From contig NZ_BMIV01000007.1 in NCBI RefSeq assembly GCF_014642735.1, positions 155,982 through 219,981 of the forward strand: a stretch of 64,000 bases of DNA. The letters are read 5' to 3'. Below the pieces are notes generated by a model. The model saw nothing but the letters and a program-made list of their open reading frames with translations. It was not told where the DNA came from and searched no databases. The stretch is from Paracoccus acridae. GTDB lineage: Bacteria > Pseudomonadota > Alphaproteobacteria > Rhodobacterales > Rhodobacteraceae. Positions within the stretch are counted from its first letter, which is position 1. Every line of letters begins with the position of its first letter. A program made the position numbers and the translations under genes. This document shows positions 29,192 to 39,500 of this stretch, piece after piece.

Positions 29192-29655
29192 CAGTCCATC
29201 ACTCCGCGTTCCGGGGTCTTGTCGTTGTATTGGTGCCAGCCATAGACGCGGCCGTCGGGATAGATCGCCAGCACGCGGTCCACGTCCGGGCGGATCTCGG
29301 CCTGGCCCAGGACGGCCTGAGCTGCGCCGGAGGCGAGGTCGGCGGTCAGTTGCCCGTGGTCGAAGCAGTCGAACCAGCCGGGGGCGCCCAGCGGCGTCGC
29401 GCCGCCGAAAGGGACGGGATCGGCGGGCTGCTGGTCCAGCACCGCGCAGGCCCGCCAGCGAAGGGGCGAGCTGTCTGCGTCGATGCCCTGGAAGTCGCGG
29501 ACGGGCAGGGTGACGGGGCCGCCGGCGGTCTGCACGGCGAGCGTGTCGGCAGGCGGGATGCGGTCGTAGAAATGGTATTCCTGCAGATACCACATGCCCC
29601 CGCCCGCGATCACGCCGATGGCCAGCAGCCCTATGCCGACGATCTTGCCGTTCAT
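29191..29655 (-). CDS. Membrane-anchored protein of unknown function (DUF6446-like)
   Basis: 154 residues. One N-terminal membrane segment ([20 protein letters not shown]) without a lipobox, then a soluble domain with [25 protein letters not shown] and a C-terminal [20 protein letters not shown] recall such a gene between glyQ and glyS in Rhodobacterales (DUF6446). It overlaps both neighbours, so the three are translated from one message. Function unknown. Confidence 0.75.
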   Translation of the reverse strand: MNGKIVGIGLLAIGVIAGGGMWYLQEYHFYDRIPPADTLAVQTAGGPVTLPVRDFQGIDADSSPLRWRACAVLDQQPADPVPFGGATPLGAPGWFDCFDHGQLTADLASGAAQAVLGQAEIRPDVDRVLAIYPDGRVYGWHQYNDKTPERGVMD

Positions 29656-30569
29656 GCTTGCGCGGCCTCGGTCGTGACGAACAGGTCGGCGCAGGCCTTC
29701 GCAAGCGCGCGGACCCGGCCGATATAGGCCTGCCGTTCCGTGACCGAGATCACGCCGCGCGCGTCCAGCAGGTTGAAGATGTGGCTGGCCTTGATCGCCT
29801 GGTCATAGGCCGGGTGCGCCATGGGAATGGTGCGGCCCGCCGCGTCCACCGGATCGGCGGCAAGGATGCGGGCGCATTCGGCCTCGGCGTCCTTGAAGTG
29901 CTGGAACAGCGTGTCGGTATCGGCCACGTCGAAGTTCCAGCGGGAATATTCGCGTTCGGTCTGGCGGAAGACATCGCCATAGGTCAGCGGGATCGGCGCG
30001 TCGGGGTCGTTGAAGGGCATGTCCATGACATGTTCCACCCCCAGCACATACATCGCCAGCCGTTCCAGGCCATAGGTCAGCTCGCCCGACACCGGGCGGC
30101 AGTCATGGCCGCCGACCTGCTGGAAATAGGTGAACTGGCTGACCTCCATCCCGTCGCACCAGACCTCCCATCCCAGGCCCCAGGCGCCCAAGGTCGGGGA
30201 TTCCCAGTCGTCTTCCACGAAGCGTACGTCGTGGACCAGCGGGTCCAGGCCGATGGCGCGCAGGCTGCCCAGATACAGATCCTGCAGGTTCGCGGGGCTT
30301 GGCTTGATGATGACCTGATACTGGTAATAATGCTGCAGGCGGTTGGGGTTTTCGCCATAGCGCCCGTCGGTCGGGCGGCGCGAGGGCTGGACATAGGCCG
30401 CGGCCCAGGACCGCCCGCCCAGGGCGCGCAGCGTGGTGGCGGGGTGGAAGGTGCCCGCGCCGACTTCCATGTCATAGGGCTGCAGGACGGCGCAGCCTTG
30501 GGCGGCCCAGTAATTCTGCAACCGCAGGATGATGTCCTGGAAGCTGCGGGGTCGGTTGGGGCTGGTCAT
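29652..30569 (-). CDS. glyQ: Glycyl-tRNA synthetase alpha subunit
   Basis: 305 residues. [20 protein letters not shown] is the conserved start of the class II catalytic subunit; [36 protein letters not shown] and [20 protein letters not shown] follow. It catalyses glycine activation. The start at [10 protein letters not shown] has AAGGACGG upstream. First gene of the glyQ-DUF-glyS operon. Confidence 0.97.
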   Translation of the reverse strand: MTSPNRPRSFQDIILRLQNYWAAQGCAVLQPYDMEVGAGTFHPATTLRALGGRSWAAAYVQPSRRPTDGRYGENPNRLQHYYQYQVIIKPSPANLQDLYLGSLRAIGLDPLVHDVRFVEDDWESPTLGAWGLGWEVWCDGMEVSQFTYFQQVGGHDCRPVSGELTYGLERLAMYVLGVEHVMDMPFNDPDAPIPLTYGDVFRQTEREYSRWNFDVADTDTLFQHFKDAEAECARILAADPVDAAGRTIPMAHPAYDQAIKASHIFNLLDARGVISVTERQAYIGRVRALAKACADLFVTTEAAQA

Positions 30570-30675
30570 CGGGGCCGTCCTTTGCATAGATCAGCACATG
30601 CTTGCGCGCCTTCTAGGCGGGGCGGGGAACAGGGTCAATAAAGGCCGCAAGAACGGCCAGCGAAGGGGAACGGGG

Positions 30676-31992
30676 ATGCGGCGCTTGGCTTTCTTGGTGA
30701 TGGCGGCGGGATTGCCGATGGCGGCCTGGGCGCAGGACGCCGTGATCCGCATCGAGGCCAAGCGCGGCGACGACGTGGCCGAAGCCGCCGCCCGCTGGGC
30801 CAGCCAACTGGGCGAGGTGGTGACCTTTCCCCTGCCGCGCGGCTGGACGGCCATCGCCATCGGTCCCCTGACGCCCGAGGAAGCGGGCGAACGGATCGGG
30901 GCGCTGAAGGAGGCGCGCCAGATCCCGCAGGACAGCTTCGTCACCGTGCCGGGCCCGGATGTGGTTCTGACGCCGGTGGGTGCGGCGCCTGCGGTTGCGG
31001 AACCTGTGACCGAGGAACCTGCCGCGCCGCAGCCGGACCTGCCCGCGCCGGGAACCTATATCCGCCTGCAATCGGTGCAGGACCGTGCCGAAGCCGATGC
31101 CGCGCTTGCGGAATGGCGCAAGACCTTCCCCGAGGCGGGGATGACGGAATTGCCGAACGGCCGGTTCGGGGTGGTGCTGGGTCCGATGGACCGGGCGACG
31201 GCGGATGCCTGGCTGGATGTCTTCGAGGATGGCGACGTGGTGCCGGACGATGCCGTGGTGTCGGATGCGTCCGAACTGGGCGCGGTGATCGAGGCGGGGG
31301 AAACCCCCGACCTGCCCCCGCCGCCTGCCACCGCCGCCGAGATGCCGCCCATGGACCAGGTTCAGCGCGCGCTTCGCTGGGCGGGCGTGTATGATGGGGA
31401 AATCGACGGCAAGACCGGTCCGCGCACCCGCGACGCCATCCAGGCCGAGATCCTGGCCGAGCGCCTGTCCACCGATCCCGGCACGGCCATGGCCGAACTG
31501 ATCGCCCGGCGCGAGGCCTGGCGGGCCGAAGTCGGGCTGACAACGCTGGAAGACAAGGCCACGGGGCTGTCGGTCATGGCGCCGATGGACCGGCTGGAAT
31601 TCGACCGGGCGGAACGGGCGCTGTCGATCTATGGCCCCAAGGACGGGTCGGGCGCGGCGCTGATCCTGTTCAGCCAGCCCGGCGGTCAGCAGGAGTTGCT
31701 GGACATGTCGGGCCTCGTCACCGCGCTTGGCTGGGTGCCGCAGCCGGTGCGCGACATCAAGCCGGGCCGTGTCCTGCTGGAAGGCGCAAACGACGCCCAT
31801 ATCGGCCGCGCCGAAGGCTGGGTCCGCGACGGCCGGGCCGAGGGCTTCGTGCTGATCTGGCCTGCGTCCGACGCGCAGGGCCAGGCGCGGATCGCGGCAG
31901 AAATGTCGGACAGCTTCGCGCGCAGGGGTCCGGCGGCGAATGACGCGCCCCAGCCTGCCCAGTCTGCCACGCCCGCCTTGGGAAATCCCTAA
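30676..31992 (+). CDS. Exported peptidoglycan-binding protein
   Basis: 438 residues. Signal peptide MRRLAFLVMAAGLPMAAWAQ, two SPOR-like or repeat segments (VVTFPLPRGWTAIAIGPLT and GTYIRLQSVQDRAEADAAL, each followed by a GPLT/GPMD turn), a Pro-rich linker, a PG_binding_1-like helix set (VQRALRWAGVYDGEIDGKTG at about residue 233), and a C-terminal domain of unknown type. It is likely periplasmic and cell-wall associated. The stop codon overlaps the stop of convergent trkH (CTAA). The two N-terminal repeats are my reading and not a database hit. Confidence 0.75.
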   Translation: MRRLAFLVMAAGLPMAAWAQDAVIRIEAKRGDDVAEAAARWASQLGEVVTFPLPRGWTAIAIGPLTPEEAGERIGALKEARQIPQDSFVTVPGPDVVLTPVGAAPAVAEPVTEEPAAPQPDLPAPGTYIRLQSVQDRAEADAALAEWRKTFPEAGMTELPNGRFGVVLGPMDRATADAWLDVFEDGDVVPDDAVVSDASELGAVIEAGETPDLPPPPATAAEMPPMDQVQRALRWAGVYDGEIDGKTGPRTRDAIQAEILAERLSTDPGTAMAELIARREAWRAEVGLTTLEDKATGLSVMAPMDRLEFDRAERALSIYGPKDGSGAALILFSQPGGQQELLDMSGLVTALGWVPQPVRDIKPGRVLLEGANDAHIGRAEGWVRDGRAEGFVLIWPASDAQGQARIAAEMSDSFARRGPAANDAPQPAQSATPALGNP

Positions 31993-33440
31993 CCCCGCCA
32001 GAAGCGCGGCAGCAGCAGGACCAGCACCGATACCAGTTCCAGGCGGCCCAGATACATTCCCAGCGTCATCAGCCATTTGGCCGCGTCCGGAAATTCGGCG
32101 ACCGATCCGTTGGCGGTGATCTCGGGTCCCCAGACGGGGCCGATATTGGCGATGGCGGTCCAGGCGCCGGTCAGGGCGGTGCGGGGATGCAGCCCGGCCA
32201 GCGACAGGCCCACGATCAGCAGCCCGAAGGTCAGCATGAACAGCGTGAAGAAGGCCATGACGGAATCGATCACGTCCTGGTCCAGGGGGCGGCCTTCATA
32301 GCGCAGGGCATAGACGCGGTGGGGCGAATGCATCCGGCGCAACTGCGCGCGCACCGCCTGGAACAGCACTAGGTATCGGAACACCTTGACCGAACAGGCG
32401 GTCGATCCCGTGCAGCCGCCGATCAGCCCGCAGATGATCAGGATCGCCAGCGGCAGGTGGCCCCAGGTCATCACGTCGGTCGAAAAGAACCCGGTGCCGG
32501 AAAAGGTGGACACGGTGTTGAACACGGTTTCCCGCGTGATGTCGATGATGTTGCCCTGATGCTGCAGGAAGATCACGCGATAGGCGATGATGATCGCGCA
32601 GGCATAGACGATCCAGCGAAGATAGGCGCGGATCTGCAGATCCTGCCAGAAGGGCGTCAGGTCCCCGCGCATCCCCTGCACCAGCCGGATGAAGGGGATC
32701 GAGGCCAGGATCATGAAGAAGGACGCCGCCCATTCCAGCGGTCCCAGGAAGGCCCCGAAGCTGGCGTCATAGTTCGAGAAGCCGCCGGTCGAGACCGTGC
32801 CGAAAGCCTGCACGATGGCATCGAAGCCGTTCATGCCCAGCAGCAGATAGGTGACGGTGCAGAACGCCGTCAGCATGATGTAGATGCGCGTCATCTCGGC
32901 CGCGATCTCTCCGGCGCGGGGCATGATCTTGCCCAGGGTGTCGAAGCCCTCGGACCGGAAGAACTGCATGCCGCCCACCTTCATGATCGGCAGGAAGACC
33001 ATGGCGACGACGACGATACCGAGGCCGCCGATCCAGTGCAGGATGGCCCGCCACAGATGCGTGCCGCGCGGCAGGCCGTCCAGTTCAGGGAATGCCGTGG
33101 TGCCGGTGGTGGTGACGCCCGACATCGCCTCGAAATAGGCATCGACGAAGGGGGCGCCGGGCTGGCCCAGCATGAAGGGCAGGGCGCCGAAGACCGGCAG
33201 CACCGCCCACAGGCCCGAGGTCAGCAGAAAGGCCTGCTGGATCGACAGGCTTCTGTATTCGCCCCAGGTCGCGACCGAGACCAGCGTGCCCGCGACGGCC
33301 GTCAATGCCGCGCATTGCAGGAAGACCACCCAGTGCGGGTCGCCGTGCCACCAGTCCACCAGCATGGGCGCCAGCATCGAAACCCCCAGGGTCACGATGA
33401 TCTTGCCGATCGGATGGGCCACGGGGCGAAGGTCGATCAT
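31989..33440 (-). CDS. trkH: Trk-type K+ transporter membrane subunit
   Basis: 483 residues, about ten hydrophobic segments, with the four pore-loop motifs of the Trk/Ktr family: GVTTTGTTAFPEL, GTVSTGGFSNYDAS, STFSGTGFFSTDV and AIANIGPVWGPEI. It mediates K+ uptake together with a TrkA regulator not present here. MIDLRPVAHPIG is the start; a longer frame would overlap the MFS gene's end. The ribosome binding site is weak. Confidence 0.93.
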   Translation of the reverse strand: MIDLRPVAHPIGKIIVTLGVSMLAPMLVDWWHGDPHWVVFLQCAALTAVAGTLVSVATWGEYRSLSIQQAFLLTSGLWAVLPVFGALPFMLGQPGAPFVDAYFEAMSGVTTTGTTAFPELDGLPRGTHLWRAILHWIGGLGIVVVAMVFLPIMKVGGMQFFRSEGFDTLGKIMPRAGEIAAEMTRIYIMLTAFCTVTYLLLGMNGFDAIVQAFGTVSTGGFSNYDASFGAFLGPLEWAASFFMILASIPFIRLVQGMRGDLTPFWQDLQIRAYLRWIVYACAIIIAYRVIFLQHQGNIIDITRETVFNTVSTFSGTGFFSTDVMTWGHLPLAILIICGLIGGCTGSTACSVKVFRYLVLFQAVRAQLRRMHSPHRVYALRYEGRPLDQDVIDSVMAFFTLFMLTFGLLIVGLSLAGLHPRTALTGAWTAIANIGPVWGPEITANGSVAEFPDAAKWLMTLGMYLGRLELVSVLVLLLPRFWRG

Positions 33441-33471
33441 GGCGACTGCTTGCCCCGCGCCCGTCAGGCCG

Positions 33472-34959
33472 TCAAGCGCCCTGCTGGACCCCGCGTGCGG
33501 CGCGGTTGATCCGGCCGATCCACCATGCCGCCGCCAGCAGCACCAGCCCCGCCGCCAGCGCCACCATGCCCGTGGCATGGTCGAAGGCCGCGTTGGCCGT
33601 GGCGATCAGGCGGTCCGCCTGCGGCGCGGGCAGGGTCGCGGCCAGGGCCAGGGCGCCGTCCAGCGAATCCGTGGCCTCGCGTCCTGATCCCCCGGCACCC
33701 GCGAAGCTGGCGCTGTAGATGCCCGCAAGCAGGCTGCCCAGGATCGCGATGCCAAGCGCGCCGCCCAGTTCATAGGACACCTCCTCGACCGAGGCCGCCA
33801 TGCCCGCGCGGTCCGCGGGCGCGTTCAGCATGATGGCCGAGGAGGCGGCGGTCATGGCCGCGCCGATGCCTGCCCCCATGACCGCGAAGCTGCCAAGCGC
33901 CAAGGCCGGATGGCCGAAGCCCATGCCATAGGCCAGGATGCCCGCCCCGCTGGCCGCCAGCGACCAGGCCAGCAGGCGCCCCGCGTCCATGCGGGCCATC
34001 ATCAGGCCCGCGACCGGTCCGGCCACGAAGGCCGCCAACGGGATGGGCAGGCTGAACAGCCCTGCTTCCAGGGGCGACAGGCCCTGGACCAGTTGCAGGC
34101 GCTGCGTGATGGCAAGCTGCACCCCCAGCAGCGCGGCGGCGGAGACGACGGCGCCGATGACCCCGCCCGCGAAACGGGGATCGCGGAACAGCGCCAGGTC
34201 GATCATCGGGCTGGCGCTGCGGCGCAGGCGGCGCAGGAACAGCGCAAGGGCGGCAAGGCCCACCAGGGCGGACAGGACCAGCACCGTCGCGGAAGGCGCA
34301 GGCTTGGCGATTTCCTTGATGGCCAGCGTGATGCCGATCAGGCCCACCAGGATCAGCACCGATCCCGCAGGGTCGAAGGGATGATGCCCGTGGGCCTTGC
34401 CCCTGGGCACGAAGGCGATGGTCAGGACCAGTGCCGCCAGCACGACCGGCAGGTTGATCAGGAACACGGCGCCCCAGTGGAAATGCTGAAGCAGCGCCCC
34501 GCCGATCACCGGCCCCAGCGCCGCCCCGCCCGAGGCGACGGCGGCCCAGATGCCGATGGCCAAGGCCCGGTCATCGGGATCCTCGAAGGTTTGGCGGATG
34601 ATCGACAGCGTGGCGGGCATCATCGCCGCCGCGCCCAGGGCAAGGCCCGCCCGCGCCGCGATCAGCATGACCGGCAACGGCGCAAAGCCCGCAGCCAGCG
34701 AGGCCAGCCCGAAGATGACCAGCCCGATGGCGAACATCCGCCGGTGACCGTAACGGTCCCCCAACGCCCCCGCGCCGGGCAGCAGCCCGGCCACGACCAG
34801 CGAATAGGCATTGACGATCCACAGCTTTTCCGTGGCCGAGGCACCCAGATCCCGCGTCAGCGTCGGCAGCGCGGTGTAAAGCACCGTCATGTCGATGACG
34901 ATCAGGAACAGCGCGCTTGAAACGATCGCCAGCACGAGCCAGGGGGAACGGGCGGTCAT
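33472..34959 (-). CDS. MFS drug/metabolite exporter, DHA2 (14-TM) family
   Basis: 495 residues with about 14 membrane helices. The N-terminal VVIDMTVLYTALPTLTRDL-type start (here IVIDMTVLYTALP) and GALGDRYGHRRMF loop 2-3 motif are diagnostic of the EmrB/QacA subgroup. Likely a proton-coupled exporter of hydrophobic or aromatic compounds; substrate unknown. Start supported by AGGTGAATC. It may be regulated from the 185-bp upstream gap. Confidence 0.9.
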   Translation of the reverse strand: MTARSPWLVLAIVSSALFLIVIDMTVLYTALPTLTRDLGASATEKLWIVNAYSLVVAGLLPGAGALGDRYGHRRMFAIGLVIFGLASLAAGFAPLPVMLIAARAGLALGAAAMMPATLSIIRQTFEDPDDRALAIGIWAAVASGGAALGPVIGGALLQHFHWGAVFLINLPVVLAALVLTIAFVPRGKAHGHHPFDPAGSVLILVGLIGITLAIKEIAKPAPSATVLVLSALVGLAALALFLRRLRRSASPMIDLALFRDPRFAGGVIGAVVSAAALLGVQLAITQRLQLVQGLSPLEAGLFSLPIPLAAFVAGPVAGLMMARMDAGRLLAWSLAASGAGILAYGMGFGHPALALGSFAVMGAGIGAAMTAASSAIMLNAPADRAGMAASVEEVSYELGGALGIAILGSLLAGIYSASFAGAGGSGREATDSLDGALALAATLPAPQADRLIATANAAFDHATGMVALAAGLVLLAAAWWIGRINRAARGVQQGA

Positions 34960-35144
34960 GATTCACCTGAAATGAAGGCGATGCCGGAACGGGTCGATGC
35001 GTGACTTTAGCTATAATGGAGAAGGAGCAAAATGGCCGAGATCGCGGGGCTGCGGAACGAACAGGCAGCCATTTCCGGCGCGACCCGCGCAGGTGGCCTC
35101 TGAAAGCCACCGCTTGGGTCTTGCCTGGGTCGGCCCCTGCCAAA
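34960..35144. other. Gap between the MFS gene and ccmE with a plus-strand mini-unit
   Basis: On the plus strand there is TATAAT (35012-35017), GAAGGAG, a 23-codon frame (35032-35103) and a hairpin GGTGGC-N8-GCCACC (35092-35111). It could be a leader-like RNA or chance. On the minus strand the TTATAGCTAAAG stretch may be part of the MFS promoter. No -35 match is clear. I do not call a gene. Confidence 0.25.
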
Positions 35145-35603
35145 TCAGCTGTTCGGATCCTGGTAAACGCCGGTTTCCTTCAGCGTGTCCATGACCTCGC
35201 GCGGCATGTAGGTCTCGTCATGCTTGGCCAGAAGGTCGCGCGCCTCGAAGCGGCCGTCGCGGTAATAGCCCTTGGCGATGGTGCCCTGGCCTTCGGTGAA
35301 CAGGTCCGGGCGCGGGTCGCGGCCGACATAGCTGACGGGGATTTCCGCCGCGCCATCGGTGATGACGAAGTCGAATTCGACGCCGTGGCGGTCCACGATG
35401 GACCCGTCCTTCACCAGCCCGCCCAACTGGAAATATTCGTCGGGATCGGGCGCGGCCTCGGTCACCTGCGTGGGCGAGCGATACAGGTTGATGCCGTCGC
35501 GAAAGCCGTAGCCGATCAGCCCCACCGCGATCAGCAAGGCAACGGCGGCCGCGACGATCACCTGGATGCGGCGGCGTTTCTTCAGGGATTTCATGCCAGC
35601 CAT
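35145..35603 (-). CDS. ccmE: Cytochrome c maturation haem chaperone CcmE
   Basis: 152 residues. Basic cytoplasmic start MAGMKSLKKRRRIQVIVAAA leading into one membrane anchor, then the OB-fold periplasmic domain with FRLGG-like YFQLGGLVKDGSI and the haem-binding His in LLAKHDETYMPREV. It carries haem from CcmABCD to CcmF/CcmH. ccmF and ccmH are encoded about 11 kb away on the other strand, so the ccm system is split. MAGMKSL offers two ATG codons three apart. Confidence 0.94.
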   Translation of the reverse strand: MAGMKSLKKRRRIQVIVAAAVALLIAVGLIGYGFRDGINLYRSPTQVTEAAPDPDEYFQLGGLVKDGSIVDRHGVEFDFVITDGAAEIPVSYVGRDPRPDLFTEGQGTIAKGYYRDGRFEARDLLAKHDETYMPREVMDTLKETGVYQDPNS

Positions 35604-35613
35604 GGTATCACCC

Positions 35614-36426
35614 TCATGCTGCCTCGAAATGGATGGGGCGGCGCAGGAACTGGGTGGCCTTGCTGGACACCCGGACCGGATCGCCCGTCGTCAGGTTCTT
35701 GGATTCGGTGCCCGAACCCAGGAATTCCGGCCTGCGCTGCAGATAGTCGGCCAGGCTTTCCGCGACCAGTCCCGCCTGGCTGAAAACCTTGACATCGGGA
35801 CCAAGCGCCTTCTGGAAGGCCGCTTCGACCAGGGGATAATGCGTGCAGCCCAGCACCGCGGCCTCGGGGTGGGGCATCCGGCGCAGCAGCGCCTCGACAT
35901 GGGATGCCACAAGCGCCTCGGCCAGGATCTCGTCGCCCATCTCGATGGCATCGACCACGCCGCCGCAGGGCTGGGCCTCGACATCGACGCCCACGGCGCG
36001 GAAGGCCAGTTCCCGCTGGAAGGCGCGGCTGGCGACGGTCGCCGGGGTGGCGAACAGCGCCACATGCTTGACCGCGACCTCGCGGGGCGGCGAATTGTCG
36101 CCCCAACGGCGTTCGGTCAGCGCCTCGATCATCGGGACGAAGACGCCCAGGACGCGCTTGTCGGCGGGCAGCCAGGTTTCCTGCATCCGCTTCAGCGCGG
36201 CGGCGCTGGCGGTGTTGCAGGCCAGGATCACCAGATCGCAGCCTTCCTGCCACAGCCGTTCGACGCCCGCGCAGGTCAGGTTGAAGATATCCTCGGCATC
36301 GCGCACGCCATAGGGCGTATGCTTGTTGTCGCCCAGATAGACCAGCGGCAGGTCGGGCAGGCGCGCGGCGATGGCCTGATGGACCGTCAGCCCGCCCAGT
36401 CCCGAATCGAAAACGCCTACCGCCAT
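35614..36426 (-). CDS. murI: Glutamate racemase
   Basis: 270 residues. [17 protein letters not shown] is the family start; catalytic cysteines lie in [13 protein letters not shown] and [26 protein letters not shown] is also conserved. It supplies D-glutamate for peptidoglycan. MAVGVFDSG was chosen over an upstream in-frame codon. It lies 10 bp upstream of ccmE on the same strand. Confidence 0.94.
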   Translation of the reverse strand: MAVGVFDSGLGGLTVHQAIAARLPDLPLVYLGDNKHTPYGVRDAEDIFNLTCAGVERLWQEGCDLVILACNTASAAALKRMQETWLPADKRVLGVFVPMIEALTERRWGDNSPPREVAVKHVALFATPATVASRAFQRELAFRAVGVDVEAQPCGGVVDAIEMGDEILAEALVASHVEALLRRMPHPEAAVLGCTHYPLVEAAFQKALGPDVKVFSQAGLVAESLADYLQRRPEFLGSGTESKNLTTGDPVRVSSKATQFLRRPIHFEAA

Positions 36427-36518
36427 CCGTGCCACCCTTGTTCTGTCGCGAGGTGCCTTTTTAGGGCGCATCGCGGTTCTTGGAAATGACTTAGATCAGG
36501 TGACCCCCCGAAAGGTGG

Positions 36519-39500
36519 TCATTCGGCGGCCTGCTGCAGGGGTGCCTGGCCGCTGCGGAGCTGCGCCAGTAGTTCCGTCCGGCGCAGGGCCGCGGCTTGT
36601 TCGGCCTTTTCCTTCACCGGGCCGAAGCCGCGCACCGTCAGCGGCAGTTCCGCCAGTTCGATGGCAACGGGCATGGTGGCATCGGTGACATTCGCCAGGA
36701 CTTCGCGCATGTCCGCCTCGTATTCGCGGATGGCAGCCCGTTCCCTGCGGCGTTCGGCGGCATAGCCGAAGGGGTCGAAGGGCGTGCCGCGCAGGAACTT
36801 CAGCCTTGCCAGCAGCTTGAAGCCGCGCAGCATCCCTTCGCCGTATTCGCGTTTCCTCGGGCGGCCTTCGGCATTCTTGCCGCCCAGGATCGGCGGGGCG
36901 AGGTGCAGCTTCAGCTTCGTGTCGCCATCCCACTGTTCCGCAATCTGCTGCGCCGTGGTCAGGTGCAGCCGCGCGACCTCGTATTCGTCCTTGTAGGCCA
37001 GCAGCTTGTAATACCCGCGCGCGACGCTTTCGCGCAGGGGTGCGGGGGCGGCATCGACCAGCTTGCGGAAACGCTTTGCCAGCCGCTTGTTCTGGTAACC
37101 GATCAGCCGCGCCTCGCGATAGGCCACCGGATCGGGGGGCAGTTGCGTGACCGGGGCGGGCTTGCGGGTCTGTTCGGGGAAGGCCATGGCCCAGCGGCCG
37201 ATCTGGAAGGCCCGCTGGTTTTCCGCGACCTTGGCGCCGTTCAGTTCGATCGCCTGCATGATCGCGTCCAGCGTCAGGGGGATCAGCCCCTGCTGCCAGG
37301 CCGCGCCCAGCACCAGCATGTTGGAATAGATCGAATCCCCCAGCATCCGCAGCGCCAGGTCGTTGGCGTCGAAGAAGGCCACCTTTTCGCGCAGCCGCGC
37401 CTGAAGCGAGACCTTGAGCTGGTCCGAGGGCACGCGGAAATCGCGCAGGCGGGTGAAGTCGCCGGTCACGATCTCGTGGTCGTTGACGACGGCGCCGGTG
37501 CGGCCCGTGGTCATCAGGCCGATGGTCTTGGCCCCGGCGGTCACGACCAGGTCGCCGCCGATGATGCAGTCTGCCTCGCCCACGGCGACGCGGATGGCGC
37601 TGATGTCCTCGGGGCGGTTCGCCAGGCGCAGGTGGATATGGACCGCGCCGCCCTTCTGGGCCAGGCCCGCCATCTCCATCATGCCGGCGCCCTTGCCGTC
37701 GATATGGGCGGCCTGGGCCAGCACCGCGCCCAGCGTCACGACCCCGGTGCCGCCGACGCCGGTGATGACAACGTTATGCGTGCCGGTGATCGCGGGAAGG
37801 GTGGGGCTTGGCAGGTCGGGGATCTCGAAGGCCTCGGCCTTGGGCTTCCTCAGCTTGCCGCCCTCGACCGTGACGAAGCTGGGGCAGAAGCCCTTGAGGC
37901 AGGAAAAGTCCTTGTTGCAGGACGACTGGTCGATCTGGCGCTTGCGGCCCAGTTCGGTGTCCAAGGGCACGATCGACACGCAGTTCGACTGGATGCCGCA
38001 ATCGCCGCAACCCTCGCAGACCTCGGGGTTGATCCAGACGCGGCGGTCGGGATCGGGGAAGGTGCCCTTCTTGCGGCGGCGGCGTTTCTCGGCCGCGCAG
38101 GTCTGGATATAAAGGATCGCGCTGACGCCCTCGGTCCCGGCCAGTTCACGCTGCACGGCCATCAGTTCGGACCGTTCCTCGAAGCGCAGGCCCGTGGGGA
38201 ACTGCTTGCGGTCGATGTCTTCCTTTTCGTCATAGACGACGACCAGGGGCTTGACGCCCATCGCCACCAGTTCCTCGGCGATCTGGGGGGCGGTCAGGCC
38301 GCCTTCGTTGGGCTGCCCGCCGGTCATGGCGACCGCGTCGTTGAACAGGATCTTGTAGGTGATCGTGGTCCCCGCCGCGATGGCCGCGCGGATCGCCAGC
38401 GACCCCGAATGGTTGTAGGTGCCGTCGCCCAGGTTCTGGAAGACGTGCTTGGTCTTGGAAAACGGCGCCTCGCCCACCCAGTTCACGCCCTCGCCGCCCA
38501 TATGGGTGAAGCCGGTGGTTTCCCGGTCCATCCACTGCACCATGTAGTGACAGCCGATCCCGGCATAGGCGCGGCTGCCGTCCGGCACCCTGGTCGAGGT
38601 GTTGTGCGGGCAGCCCGAGCAGAACCAGGGCGTGCGCGTGGCGATTTCCGGGGCGTTGTCGGCGCGGCGCACCTCGGCCAGGCGGGTCAGGCCCGCCTTG
38701 ATGTGGTCGGTGCCGCGACCTTCCTCAATCAGGATTTCGCCGATCTTCTGGGCGATCATCACCGGATCAAGGGCGTAGCGCGTGGGGAACAGTTCGGCCC
38801 CGGTGCGGTCGTGCTTCCAGCCATGGACGCGGCGGCCGTGGCGGTTGTCGAAGATCGCCTCCTTCAGCTGCACCTCGATCAGCTTGCGCTTTTCCTCGAC
38901 GCAGACGATCAGTTCAAGGTTCTCGGACCATTCCTGGAAGGACTTCATGTCCAGGGGCCAGGTCTGCCCGACCTTGTAGGTGGACAGGCCCAGCCGTTCG
39001 GCCTCGGCCTCGTCGATGCCCAGAAGCGACAGCGCATGGACCAGATCCAGCCAGTTCTTGCCCGCCGCGACGAAGCCGATCTTGGCGCCGGGCTTGCCCC
39101 AGACCTTGTGGTCGATCTTGTTGGCGCGCGAAAACGCCTCGGCCGCCCAGCGTTTATAGTCGATCATCCGCGCCTCGGAGGCGACGGGCGTGTCGTGCAG
39201 GCGGATGTTCAGCCCACCTTCCGGCATCTGGAAGTCGGGCGTGACGAAGGACAGCCGGAACGGATCGCCATTGACGACCGAGGTCGCCTCGACCGTGTCC
39301 TTCATGGTCTTCAGCCCCGTCCAGACGCCCGCGAAACGCGACAAGGCAAAGGCGTAAAGGCCGTAATCCAGGATTTCCTGGACGCCCGCGGGCGACAGCA
39401 CGGGGATATAGCGGTCGATCATCGCCCAGTCCGACTGGTGCAGCACGGAACTGCTTTCGCCGGTATGGTCGTCGCCCATGGCCATGACCACGCCGCCGAA

